NCBI RefSeq assembly: GCF_014467055.1
Contig: NZ_CP060696.1
Coordinates: 1-64,000, forward strand
Length of the DNA stretch: 64,000 nt
From: Caproicibacterium amylolyticum
GTDB taxonomy: Bacteria > Bacillota > Clostridia > Oscillospirales > Acutalibacteraceae
Direction: 5' to 3'
Position 1 is the first letter of the stretch. Each line of letters opens with the position of its first letter. Below are positions 11,778 to 19,078 of this stretch, piece after piece. Under the pieces are notes generated by a model. The model was not told the origin of the DNA, ran no database searches, and worked only from the letters and a program-made list of their open reading frames with translations. The translations under genes and the position numbers were made by a program.

Positions 11778-12323
11778 ATGGAACTGACCGAAAAGACGCT
11801 GAAACAGAATTTTGTACACCATGGGCGTATTCTGCAGATGCATGTGGATAAGGTACAGCTGGAGGATGGCCGGACCTCTACCCGCGAGTGTGTTGACCAT
11901 CCGGGTGGTGTCAGTGTGGCGGCGCTGACCCAGCAGGACGAAATTTTGTTGGTGCGTCAGTTTCGTTATCCTTACGGTGAGGTGGTTGTAGAAACTCCCG
12001 CCGGTAAACTTGACCCCGGTGAGGACCCGTTGACCGCCTGCAAACGGGAGCAGAAAGAGGAAACCGGCACTGTGGCGGATTCGTATATTCCGCTGTCTGT
12101 CATGTACCCCTCCCCTGGTTACACGAATGAAAAGCTGTATCTGTACGCCTGCCGCATTACCGAAGAGGGCAGTCAGCAGCTGGATGACGGTGAGTTTCTG
12201 GAAGTGGACCGTGTGCCGCTGGCAGAAGCAGTTGCATTAGTCGAGCGCGGCGAAATCCACGACGCAAAAACGCAGGTGCTGATTCTGCGTGCGGCGCAGC
12301 TGGTGCGGGATAACCTAATTTAA
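11778..12323 (+). CDS. Nudix hydrolase, ADP-ribose pyrophosphatase type
   Basis: 181 residues with a complete Nudix box at about 75-97 (G-x5-E-x7-RE-x-x-EE-x-G), reading GKLDPGE then KREQKEETG. The flanking pattern (VVETPAGKLDPGE, LYLYACRI) matches ADP-ribose pyrophosphatases of the NudF/YqkG group, which hydrolyse ADP-ribose to AMP and ribose 5-phosphate. One Nudix-box position that is usually aliphatic is Gln (REQ). Start ATG 11778 has AAAGGA upstream. It is followed directly by a strong terminator. Substrate is inferred from the family. Confidence 0.85.
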   Translation: MELTEKTLKQNFVHHGRILQMHVDKVQLEDGRTSTRECVDHPGGVSVAALTQQDEILLVRQFRYPYGEVVVETPAGKLDPGEDPLTACKREQKEETGTVADSYIPLSVMYPSPGYTNEKLYLYACRITEEGSQQLDDGEFLEVDRVPLAEAVALVERGEIHDAKTQVLILRAAQLVRDNLI

Positions 12324-12334
12324 TAAAAAAGAAA

Positions 12335-12375
12335 GCCTCTGCAAATGACTTTAAAATCATTTGCAGAGGCTTTTT
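12335..12375 (+). terminator. Strong intrinsic terminator after the Nudix gene
   Basis: Perfect 14-bp stem (12335-12348 with 12357-12370), an 8-base loop and a following TTTTT. It separates the plus-strand operon from the opposing tRNA-Arg gene, which ends within ten bases. Confidence 0.92.
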
Positions 12376-12379
12376 GCTT

Positions 12380-12456
12380 TGGTGTCCTCGGGCGGATTCG
12401 AACCGCCGGCCTACCGCTTAGGAGGCGGTCGCTCTATCCAACTGAGCTACGAAGAC
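12380..12456 (-). tRNA. tRNA-Arg (anticodon CCT)
   Basis: Reads on the minus strand from G12456 with a full cloverleaf. The acceptor GTCTTCG pairs with CGAGGAC (one G-T wobble), the D-arm has GCTCAGTTGGATAGAGC, the anticodon stem ACCGC/GCGGT holds loop CTCCTAA with anticodon CCT (reads AGG), and the T-arm is CGGCGGTTCGAATCCGCCC-like. CCA is encoded (12380-12382). Confidence 0.95.
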
Positions 12457-12475
12457 ATTTGCCGTACTGCGTTTT

Positions 12476-12505
12476 ATTATACCGCAAAATCCAGCGGATT
12501 GTCAA
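12476..12505 (-). promoter_or_regulatory. Consensus promoter for tRNA-Arg
   Basis: On the minus strand TTGACA (12500-12505), an 18-bp spacer and TATAAT (12476-12481) lie about 20 bp upstream of the tRNA 5' end. The -35 box overlaps the stop codon (12502-12504) of the upstream membrane-protein gene. Confidence 0.85.
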
Positions 12506-12960
12506 TTACTGTCCTGCCACGCCTGAAAGTAAGCGTGAATGTAAACAAACATTGAAACAAGCTCCAGTACCACCACCACATAACGTAAAAAATTCATTGT
12601 AAAAATGGAATTCATTCTGTGCAGCGCCATTGTGTAAAAGCAGGATGAGGAGACTGCTTCCAGTGCACTGAGAGCGACACAAATACCGTAGTTCATGCGG
12701 GGCTTGCGCAGAAGAGTAACCAGCCAGATTGCTACCGGAATCGCAAACAGCAGTGCACAGTATAGACCGCCCCCCACAATGTGCAGCAGCCCACCATGGT
12801 GCAGATATAGGATACCCATTTGCAGAGAATTGACAGGTGCACCGCTGTCTGACATCACAGCGGCCGGTACAAAGATCAATGCCACCAGAACAATTTGTAA
12901 AATCAACCCAGTCCATTTTGTGATTTTTAGTTTACGGATGTCATACAACGATTCTGCCAT
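12502..12960 (-). CDS. Small four-helix membrane protein of unknown function
   Basis: 152 residues with four clear hydrophobic helices (about 15-37, 58-82, 90-110 and 121-146) joined by short polar loops; no signal peptide or catalytic motif is recognised. CAGGAGGGAATCAATA precedes ATG 12960. It stands alone on the minus strand between ppdK and tRNA-Arg, so the context gives no hint of role. No terminator follows before the tRNA promoter, so transcripts may run into the tRNA. Confidence 0.65.
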   Translation of the reverse strand: MAESLYDIRKLKITKWTGLILQIVLVALIFVPAAVMSDSGAPVNSLQMGILYLHHGGLLHIVGGGLYCALLFAIPVAIWLVTLLRKPRMNYGICVALSALEAVSSSCFYTMALHRMNSIFTMNFLRYVVVVLELVSMFVYIHAYFQAWQDSN

Positions 12961-13040
12961 TATTGATTCCCTCCTGTTTTTTCAAAAAGTATTATAACAA
13001 AAATACAGGAAAAAGTACAGAACCCGTACTTTGAGCATAC

Positions 13041-13079
13041 AAAAAGAAAGCTGCCAGCTTTTTACAGCCGACAGCTTTC
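13041..13079 (-). terminator. Intrinsic terminator after ppdK
   Basis: On the minus strand GAAAGCTG.. pairs with ..CAGCTTTC (13046-13079, imperfect centre) followed by TTTTT (13041-13045), 22 bp past the ppdK stop. Confidence 0.8.
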
Positions 13080-13100
13080 AAAAATTCTATAGGAAAAGAA

Positions 13101-15764
13101 TTATTTTTTTGCGTTTGCGCGCTTTTCCTTAACAGCAGCCTGCGCAGCAGCCAGACGTGCAATCGGCACGCGGAACGGAGAGCAGGAAACATAGTCAAGG
13201 CCAACGTTGTGGCAGAACTCGACAGACGACGGATCGCCGCCGTGTTCGCCGCAGATGCCAAGGTGCAGTGCCGGGTTGGCAGCCTTGCCCTCGGTTGCGC
13301 TCAGCTTGACCAGACGGCCAACACCATCGGGATCCAGATGCACAAACGGGTCAGATTCGTAAATCTTGGTCTCGTAGTAGGAATCGAGGAACTTGCCAGC
13401 GTCATCACGGCTGAAGCCGAATGTCATCTGGGTCAGGTCGTTGGTGCCATAGCAGAAGAAGTCAGCTTCTTTAGCAATCTTGCCGGCAGTCAGAGCCGCA
13501 CGCGGAATCTCAATCATGGTACCGACTTCGTACTTCATATCGATGCCGGCCTTCTTAATGATTTCATCAGCGGTCTTAACAACGACATCCTTCACATACT
13601 TCAGTTCCTTGACTTCGCCCACCAGCGGAATCATGATCTGCGGTACGATCTTCTTGCCAATCTTCTTAGACACATTGATGGCAGCGTTGATGACAGCGGT
13701 TGTCTGCATCTCAGCAATTTCCGGATAGGTGACAGTCAGACGGCAGCCACGGTGACCCATCATTGGGTTGAACTCGTGCAGGGAAGCAATGACGTCTTTC
13801 AGCTTTGCAACGGTGACGTTCAGGTCATCAGCCAGCTCCTTGATGTCATTTTCCTTTGTCGGCAGGAACTCATGCAGCGGCGGGTCGAGGAAGCGAATGG
13901 TGACCGGGCGCTCGCCCATGGTTTCAAACAGTCCTTCAAAGTCGCCCTGCTGATACGGCAGAATCTTAGCCAGAGCCTTCTTGCGGTCCTCTACATTTTC
14001 GGCAACGATCATTTCACGCATTGCCTTAATGCGGCTGCCCTCAAAGAACATGTGCTCTGTACGGCAGAGGCCAATGCCCTCTGCACCAAAGTCGCTTGCC
14101 TGCTTTGCATCACGCGGTGTATCAGCGTTGGTGTAAACCTTCAGGCGGCGAACCTTGTCTGCCCAGCCCATGTAGCGGCCGAAGTCGCCGGAAATGGAAG
14201 CCGGAACAGTCGGGATAGCTTCACCGTAGATGTTGCCGGTGCTGCCGTCGATGGAGATATAGTTGCCCTCTTTGTAGGTCTTGCCTGCAAGGGTGAACTC
14301 TTTTTTGTCGTAGTTAACAACAATTTCACCGCAACCGGAAACACAGCAGGTGCCCATGCCGCGCGCAACAACAGCTGCGTGGCTGGTCATGCCGCCGCGG
14401 ACAGTCAGGATGCCTTCAGCGGACTGCATGCCTTCGATGTCTTCCGGGGAAGTTTCAAGACGAACCAGAACAACCTTTTCGCCGTTCTTCTTCCACTCTT
14501 TTGCATCCTCAGCAGAGAATACAACCTTGCCGCAGGCAGCGCCCGGAGAAGCTGCCAGACCCTTACCGACAACCTCAGCTTTTTCCAGTGCTTCGGGGTC
14601 GAACTGCGGGTGCAGCAGAGAGTCCAGCTGATGCGGCTCAACGCGCAGAACTGCTTCTTCTTCGTCAATCATACCCTCGTCAACCAGGTCACAGGCAATT
14701 TTCAGAGCCGCGTTAGCGGTACGCTTGCCGTTACGGGTCTGCAGCATATACAGGTGTCCGTCCTCAATGGTGAACTCCATGTCCTGCATATCTTTGAAGT
14801 GGTTCTCCAGATTGGTGGCAATCTGGGTGAACTCTTTGTAAACTTCCGGCATCTGATCCTGCAGATGGCTGATCGGGGACGGTGTACGGACACCAGCCAC
14901 AACGTCTTCGCCCTGTGCGTTGATCAGGTACTCACCAAACAGCTTCTTCTCGCCGGTTGCCGGGTTGCGGGTAAACGCAACGCCTGTGCCGGAGTTGTCG
15001 CCGGAGTTGCCGAATGCCATCTGCTGTACGTTAACAGCAGTGCCCCATTCGTAGGGGATTTCGTTCATCTTGCGGTAAACGTTTGCACGCGGGTTGTCCC
15101 AGCTGCGGAAAACAGCCTTAACAGCTTCAATCAGCTGCTCCTTCGGGTCCTGCGGGAAAGGCTTATGCTCGTTGTCTTCATAAATCTTCTTGAAGATGAC
15201 GACCAGCTTTTTGAGGTCGTCTGCTGTCAGGTCGATGTCGTTCTTAACGCCCTTTTCAGCCTTCATCTTGTCGATTTCGTCTTCAAACAGGCTCTTGGAA
15301 ACGCCCATGACAACGTCGGCAAACATCTGAACGAAACGGCGGTAGCTGTCGTAAGCAAAGCGCGCGTTTCCGGTCTTTTTCGCCAGGCCTTCAACAGACT
15401 CGTCGTTCAGGCCGAGGTTCAGGATAGTGTCCATCATGCCCGGCATGGACTGACGTGCGCCAGAACGCACGGAAACCAGCAGCGGGTTGTTGATGTCGCC
15501 GAAAGTTTTGCCGGTGATTTTCTCCAGACCCTTCATGTGCTCGAAGATGTCTTTCTGAATATCATCGTTGATCTGACGGCCATCTGTGTAATACTGGGTG
15601 CAGGCATCTGTAGTAATGGTGAAGCCCTGCGGAACCGGCATGCCGGCAGCAGTCATTTCTGCCAGACCGGCGCCCTTGCCGCCCAGCGTGTTCTTCATCG
15701 TGGTCATGTTGCCACCAAAGTTTTCGCTGCCCTCGGTGAAGTAGTAAAGGTACTTACGGCTCAT
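13101..15764 (-). CDS. ppdK: Pyruvate, phosphate dikinase
   Basis: PPDK interconverts pyruvate + ATP + Pi and phosphoenolpyruvate + AMP + PPi, used by many anaerobes in glycolysis or gluconeogenesis. The 887-residue product has the N-terminal ATP-grasp domain (GGKGAGLAEM near 30), the swivelling phosphohistidine domain with GGMTSHAAVVARGMG (His about 458), and the PEP-binding barrel with LCRTEHMF and the C-terminal GICGEHGGDP (about 835). ATG 15764 has CTAGGAGGATC upstream. It is a single-gene unit with its own promoter and terminator. Length is typical. Confidence 0.97.
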   Translation of the reverse strand: MSRKYLYYFTEGSENFGGNMTTMKNTLGGKGAGLAEMTAAGMPVPQGFTITTDACTQYYTDGRQINDDIQKDIFEHMKGLEKITGKTFGDINNPLLVSVRSGARQSMPGMMDTILNLGLNDESVEGLAKKTGNARFAYDSYRRFVQMFADVVMGVSKSLFEDEIDKMKAEKGVKNDIDLTADDLKKLVVIFKKIYEDNEHKPFPQDPKEQLIEAVKAVFRSWDNPRANVYRKMNEIPYEWGTAVNVQQMAFGNSGDNSGTGVAFTRNPATGEKKLFGEYLINAQGEDVVAGVRTPSPISHLQDQMPEVYKEFTQIATNLENHFKDMQDMEFTIEDGHLYMLQTRNGKRTANAALKIACDLVDEGMIDEEEAVLRVEPHQLDSLLHPQFDPEALEKAEVVGKGLAASPGAACGKVVFSAEDAKEWKKNGEKVVLVRLETSPEDIEGMQSAEGILTVRGGMTSHAAVVARGMGTCCVSGCGEIVVNYDKKEFTLAGKTYKEGNYISIDGSTGNIYGEAIPTVPASISGDFGRYMGWADKVRRLKVYTNADTPRDAKQASDFGAEGIGLCRTEHMFFEGSRIKAMREMIVAENVEDRKKALAKILPYQQGDFEGLFETMGERPVTIRFLDPPLHEFLPTKENDIKELADDLNVTVAKLKDVIASLHEFNPMMGHRGCRLTVTYPEIAEMQTTAVINAAINVSKKIGKKIVPQIMIPLVGEVKELKYVKDVVVKTADEIIKKAGIDMKYEVGTMIEIPRAALTAGKIAKEADFFCYGTNDLTQMTFGFSRDDAGKFLDSYYETKIYESDPFVHLDPDGVGRLVKLSATEGKAANPALHLGICGEHGGDPSSVEFCHNVGLDYVSCSPFRVPIARLAAAQAAVKEKRANAKK

Positions 15765-15881
15765 TGGTTGATCCTCCTAGATAAATTTTTCTGATTCCCA
15801 AATTTTGAAACTTCAGGATGGAAAACAAAAAGAAAACAAAATAATACGCGAAAAAGCCCCCGTGGGAGCTGTTCCACGAAT

Positions 15882-15890
15882 ATTATAACA
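15882..15890 (-). promoter_or_regulatory. Extended -10 promoter for ppdK
   Basis: On the minus strand TGTTATAAT (TG-n-TATAAT, 15882-15890), with only a weak -35 (TGGAAT). It gives a leader of about 110 bases that contains a small CGTGG/CCACG hairpin. The 331-bp gap from 15765 to 16095 holds this, the divergent glmU promoter and nothing else recognisable. Confidence 0.5.
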
Positions 15891-16003
15891 AATATAAGTG
15901 CAGAATTCCAGATGAAAATGTACTTTCCTGCGGCTGGGCAGTAATTTTTTTAAAAAATCAGCTGCGGCGGGAAGCCGGGCTTGTGTTTTTCTTAACAAGG
16001 GTA

Positions 16004-16032
16004 TTGCATTCCAGCGCGGAAGTACGTATACT
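16004..16032 (+). promoter_or_regulatory. Promoter for glmU
   Basis: TTGCAT (16004-16009), a 17-bp spacer and TATACT (16027-16032), giving a start site around 16039, upstream of ATG 16096. Confidence 0.65.
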
Positions 16033-16095
16033 TAGTATTGTCACGAATTGTGTTTATACGCAGAGTTCTTACCAAAAAGCGGGGGGTCAGTCAGA

Positions 16096-17133
16096 ATGCC
16101 GAAACAGTACTGTGCTGTTGTGCTTGCCGCCGGGGAAGGCAAACGCATGAAGTCCAACCGTCCCAAAGTGCTCAGTGAGGTGCTTTTTAAGCCAATGCTT
16201 CGCTGGGTGCTGGACGCGGTGCAGGCATCTTCTATCGGAGATATCTGCTGTGTGGCAGGACACCGCCACGAGCAGGTGGAGGCGTACCTTTCCGAACTCA
16301 ACACAGGCGCTTTTGCAGAGCGTCCGGTTTCGTGCGTCCTGCAGCAGGAACGCCGCGGCACCGGTCATGCTGTGATGATGGCACGTGCTTTTTTGGAGGC
16401 ACACCGCGGCGGCCACGTGTTGGTGCTTAACGGTGACGCACCGTTCATGTCCTCGGAAACGATTGACGCTGCTCTCAAGCAGCACACAGCAAGCGGCAAT
16501 GCAGCGACTGTGATTTCCGCAAAGGTGGAGAATCCCTTTGGCTATGGCCGCATTGTACGCGATGCACAGACCGACCTGCTCAAAGGAATCGTGGAGCAAA
16601 AGGATGCTGACAGCGAAGTGCAAAAGATTCAGGAGATCAATTCCGGTTCCTATTGGTTTTGTGTAAATGACCTGCTTGACATTCTTTCCTGCATCACAAG
16701 TGACAACGCACAGGGTGAGTATTATCTGACAGATGCCATTAAGCTGCTTCTGGACCGCGGCAAACGTGCCAGTGCCTGCATTGCGGAAGATTCTGCCGCC
16801 GTGTTGGGTGCCAATGACTGCAGCCAGCTTGCAGAACTGAATGACATTGCACGGCAGCGCGTGCTGCAGAAGCACCGGGACGCAGGCATCTCTATTCCGT
16901 GCACAGACGGTGTCCTGATTGGGCCGGACGTAACCATTGGACAATATTCATGCATTTTTCCGGGCTCAATCCTGCAAGGCTCTACTCAAATTGGGGAGAG
17001 CTGCACCATTGGACCCAATACCGTTTTGAACAATGCAGTTGTTTCAGATGGTGTGTCACTGAACTCCGTGCAAGTTTATAATCGTAAAATTGCAAAAACG
17101 GATTCTGTAAAGCCTTATACCATATATCAATAA
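16096..17133 (+). CDS. glmU: Short GlmU-type UDP-GlcNAc pyrophosphorylase lacking most of the acetyltransferase domain
   Basis: 345 residues from ATG 16096 (MPKQYCAVVLAAGEGKRM). The nucleotidyltransferase domain is complete: LAAGEGKRMKS (about 9-19), RRGTGHAV (about 93-100), LNGDAPFM (about 113-120), EYYLTDAI (about 211-218). A left-handed beta-helix begins (GPDVTIGQYSCIFPG, IGESCTIGPNTVLNN) but the protein stops after about four to five coils. Full GlmU is about 450-460 residues, so the region carrying the acetyltransferase active site is missing. A hairpin follows the stop, so this is a natural end, not a frameshift. It is predicted to make UDP-GlcNAc from GlcNAc-1-phosphate only. Position next to prs and pth is the canonical glmU locus. 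An upstream in-frame TTG (16048) has no ribosome binding site. Confidence 0.85.
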   Translation: MPKQYCAVVLAAGEGKRMKSNRPKVLSEVLFKPMLRWVLDAVQASSIGDICCVAGHRHEQVEAYLSELNTGAFAERPVSCVLQQERRGTGHAVMMARAFLEAHRGGHVLVLNGDAPFMSSETIDAALKQHTASGNAATVISAKVENPFGYGRIVRDAQTDLLKGIVEQKDADSEVQKIQEINSGSYWFCVNDLLDILSCITSDNAQGEYYLTDAIKLLLDRGKRASACIAEDSAAVLGANDCSQLAELNDIARQRVLQKHRDAGISIPCTDGVLIGPDVTIGQYSCIFPGSILQGSTQIGESCTIGPNTVLNNAVVSDGVSLNSVQVYNRKIAKTDSVKPYTIYQ

Positions 17134-17144
17134 CCAGCCAGCGA

Positions 17145-17228
17145 CAGGGTGCCTCGATTTTGAGGCACCCTGCTTGTGTGCAGGGGGCTTTCTCCCTTTG
17201 CACCGATATAACCAGCAGGTGCTTTTTT
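17145..17228 (+). terminator. Hairpin array between glmU and prs (terminator or prs leader)
   Basis: A perfect 11-bp hairpin (17145-17155 with 17162-17172, six-base loop) follows the glmU stop by 11 bp but lacks a U-tract. Downstream, GTGCA (17178-17182) can pair with TGCAC (17199-17203), and the overlapping GCACC (17200-17204) can instead pair with GGTGC (17218-17222), which is followed by TTTTTT (17223-17228). The last two are mutually exclusive. It may be a compound terminator or an attenuator; the final stem is only 5 bp. Confidence 0.45.
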
Positions 17229-17345
17229 CGGCCGGCCGGAATGCATTTTGCGGCGGCTTTGATGCAGAATGTATCATTACACTTCCGACAGGAAAAAGTA
17301 CCAGAGGAAACGACAAATGATTGTAACAAAACAGGGGGAAAAGAA

Positions 17346-18302
17346 ATGAATTTTCACGGCAAGGACATCAAAATTTTTGCTGCGAACGCAAACCCGGACG
17401 TTGCAAGACAGATCAGCGAATGTCTTGGTCTGCCGATGGGCAAAAGCAACGTTACAACCTTCAGCAATGGTGAAATCTCTGTTTCACTGCAGGAATCTGT
17501 GCGCGGTTCCGACTGTTTCATTGTGCAGTCCACCTGCTCGCCGGTGAATGACAACCTGATGGAACTGCTCATCATGATGGACGCGATGAAGCGCGCTTCT
17601 GCTGCCCGCATTACGGCAGTTATCCCGCACTTCGGCTATGCCCGCCAGGACCGCAAGGCCAAGGCACGCGATCCGATCAGCGCCAAGCTGTGCGCAGATC
17701 TGATTACCACAGCGGGTGCCGACCGTGTACTTACCATGGATCTGCATGCGGCGCAGATTCAGGGTTTCTTCAACATTCCGGTGGACCATCTGCGCGGCGC
17801 ACCGCTGCTGGCTTCTTTCATGAAGGAGCGCGTAGGCGATGACGTAGATAAGTATATTGTCGTTTCCCCAGACTTGGGCTCTGTTACCCGTGCCCGTGAT
17901 TTTGCAGAGCGCATTGGCACTCCGATGGCGATTGTTGACAAACGCCGTCCGCGTGCTAACGTCTGTGAAGTCATGAACATCATTGGCTCTGTTGAGGGCA
18001 AAAAGGTCATTCTGGTGGATGATATGATTGATACCGCGGGCACTCTGTGCAACGCGGCGACTGCGCTGATGGAGCACGGTGCTGTTTCTGTCACCGCCTG
18101 CGCGACTCACGGCGTGCTTTCCGGCCCGGCAATCGAGCGCATTCAGGACTCCGTTCTGGATGAAGTTGTGATGCTGGATACCATTCCGCTGCCGAAGGAA
18201 AAACAGATTGACAAGATTACCATGCTGCCGATTGCTCCTACCTTTGCGGAAGCCATTGAGCGTATCTATGAAGACAAGCCGGTTTCCCCCATGTTCAACT
18301 GA
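17346..18302 (+). CDS. prs: Ribose-phosphate pyrophosphokinase (PRPP synthetase)
   Basis: Makes phosphoribosyl pyrophosphate from ribose 5-phosphate and ATP for nucleotide, His, Trp and NAD synthesis. 318 residues from ATG 17346 (MNFHGKDIKIF), preceded by AGGGGGAAAAG. It shows the flexible-loop region PHFGYARQDRKAK (about 95-107), the DLHAAQIQGFF motif (about 130-140), SPDLGSVTRARDFAE (about 176-190) and the PRPP loop VILVDDMIDTAGT (about 221-233). The frame is open upstream to 17160 but lacks family sequence there. The neighbouring glmU and pth give the conserved Firmicute order. Confidence 0.96.
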   Translation: MNFHGKDIKIFAANANPDVARQISECLGLPMGKSNVTTFSNGEISVSLQESVRGSDCFIVQSTCSPVNDNLMELLIMMDAMKRASAARITAVIPHFGYARQDRKAKARDPISAKLCADLITTAGADRVLTMDLHAAQIQGFFNIPVDHLRGAPLLASFMKERVGDDVDKYIVVSPDLGSVTRARDFAERIGTPMAIVDKRRPRANVCEVMNIIGSVEGKKVILVDDMIDTAGTLCNAATALMEHGAVSVTACATHGVLSGPAIERIQDSVLDEVVMLDTIPLPKEKQIDKITMLPIAPTFAEAIERIYEDKPVSPMFN

Positions 18303-18350
18303 CCGCTTATAGCTTTACGGCTTTTGGGACGCAAAAAATCAAAAAATAAT

Positions 18351-18409
18351 AAAAGGGTTGCCGCAAGGCGTCGAAACAGGACGCCGTTGACTGCGGCAGC
18401 CCCTTTTGT
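18351..18409 (+). terminator. Branched hairpin between prs and pth
   Basis: AAAAGGG..GCCGC at 18351-18364 pairs with GCGGC..CCCCTTTT at 18392-18407, enclosing an inner GGCGTC/GACGCC hairpin (18367-18386). The 3' side ends CCCCTTTTGTG, a terminator-like form. Some read-through into pth is likely, since no promoter is obvious for pth. Confidence 0.6.
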
Positions 18410-18425
18410 GTTGAGGTATGCAATT

Positions 18426-19031
18426 ATGCTTTTTTCAGAAAAACAGACATCTGCCGGCGCGGTGGAGTGGATTCTGGTCGGGTTGGGCAATCCGGGTACC
18501 CAGTATGAAGGCACCCGCCACAACACCGGCTTTATGGCACTGGACTGCATCGCCGAAAAAGCCGGTGTAAAAATCGACCGGCTCAAGTTTAAGGGACAGT
18601 GTGCGAAGGCAGAGGTCGGCGGCAAAAAAGTGCTGCTCTTAAAACCCGCCACGTTTATGAACCTTTCCGGTCAGAGTGTGACTGAGGCGATGCAGTTTTA
18701 CAAAGTACCGCCGGAGCGCGTGATTGTCTTTTTTGATGACATTTCCCTGCCCTGCGGCCACCTGCGCATCCGCCGCAAAGGAAGTGACGGCGGGCACAAC
18801 GGCATGAAAAATATCATTTATCTTGCAGGAAGCGACCAGTTTCCGCGGGTCAAAATCGGTATTGGTGCCAAACCAAATCCTGAGTGGGACCTTGCGGATT
18901 GGGTGTTAAGCCATTTTTCAGCGGCAGATGCCAAACTCATGCAGGAAAGTACCGGTCACGCCGCCCAAGCTGCTGAACTGCTGGTAAATGGAAAAGTGGA
19001 CGAAGCAATGAATCAGTACAACGTAAAATAG
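18426..19031 (+). CDS. pth: Peptidyl-tRNA hydrolase
   Basis: Recycles peptidyl-tRNA released from stalled ribosomes by cleaving the ester bond. 201 residues from ATG 18426, with GAGG nine bases upstream. The signature VGLGNPGTQYEGTRHNTGF (about 18-36) includes the catalytic His32 (E. coli His20), and the second signature DDISLPCGHLRIRRKGSDGG and HNGMKNI is intact. The frame is open further upstream, but that part is hairpin sequence. A minus-strand transporter separates it from mfd, where Bacillus carries fin. Confidence 0.95.
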   Translation: MLFSEKQTSAGAVEWILVGLGNPGTQYEGTRHNTGFMALDCIAEKAGVKIDRLKFKGQCAKAEVGGKKVLLLKPATFMNLSGQSVTEAMQFYKVPPERVIVFFDDISLPCGHLRIRRKGSDGGHNGMKNIIYLAGSDQFPRVKIGIGAKPNPEWDLADWVLSHFSAADAKLMQESTGHAAQAAELLVNGKVDEAMNQYNVK

Positions 19032-19034
19032 AGC

Positions 19035-19063
19035 AAAAAACTGCCCGCGGGTTTCGCGGGCAG
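19035..19063 (-). terminator. Terminator for the NSS transporter
   Basis: Perfect 9-bp GC-rich stem (19041-19049 with 19055-19063), loop GGTTT. The T-run (19035-19040 on the minus strand) lies on the transporter side. It also sits 9 bp after the pth stop and may block convergent transcription. Confidence 0.85.
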
Positions 19064-19078
19064 TAAAAGTGTTTCAAA

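Noticed and set aside
13209..15794. 861-codon open frame on the plus strand opposite ppdK
   Set aside because: It mirrors the high-GC third-position bias of ppdK on the other strand, has no ribosome binding site and no family resemblance; a shadow frame.
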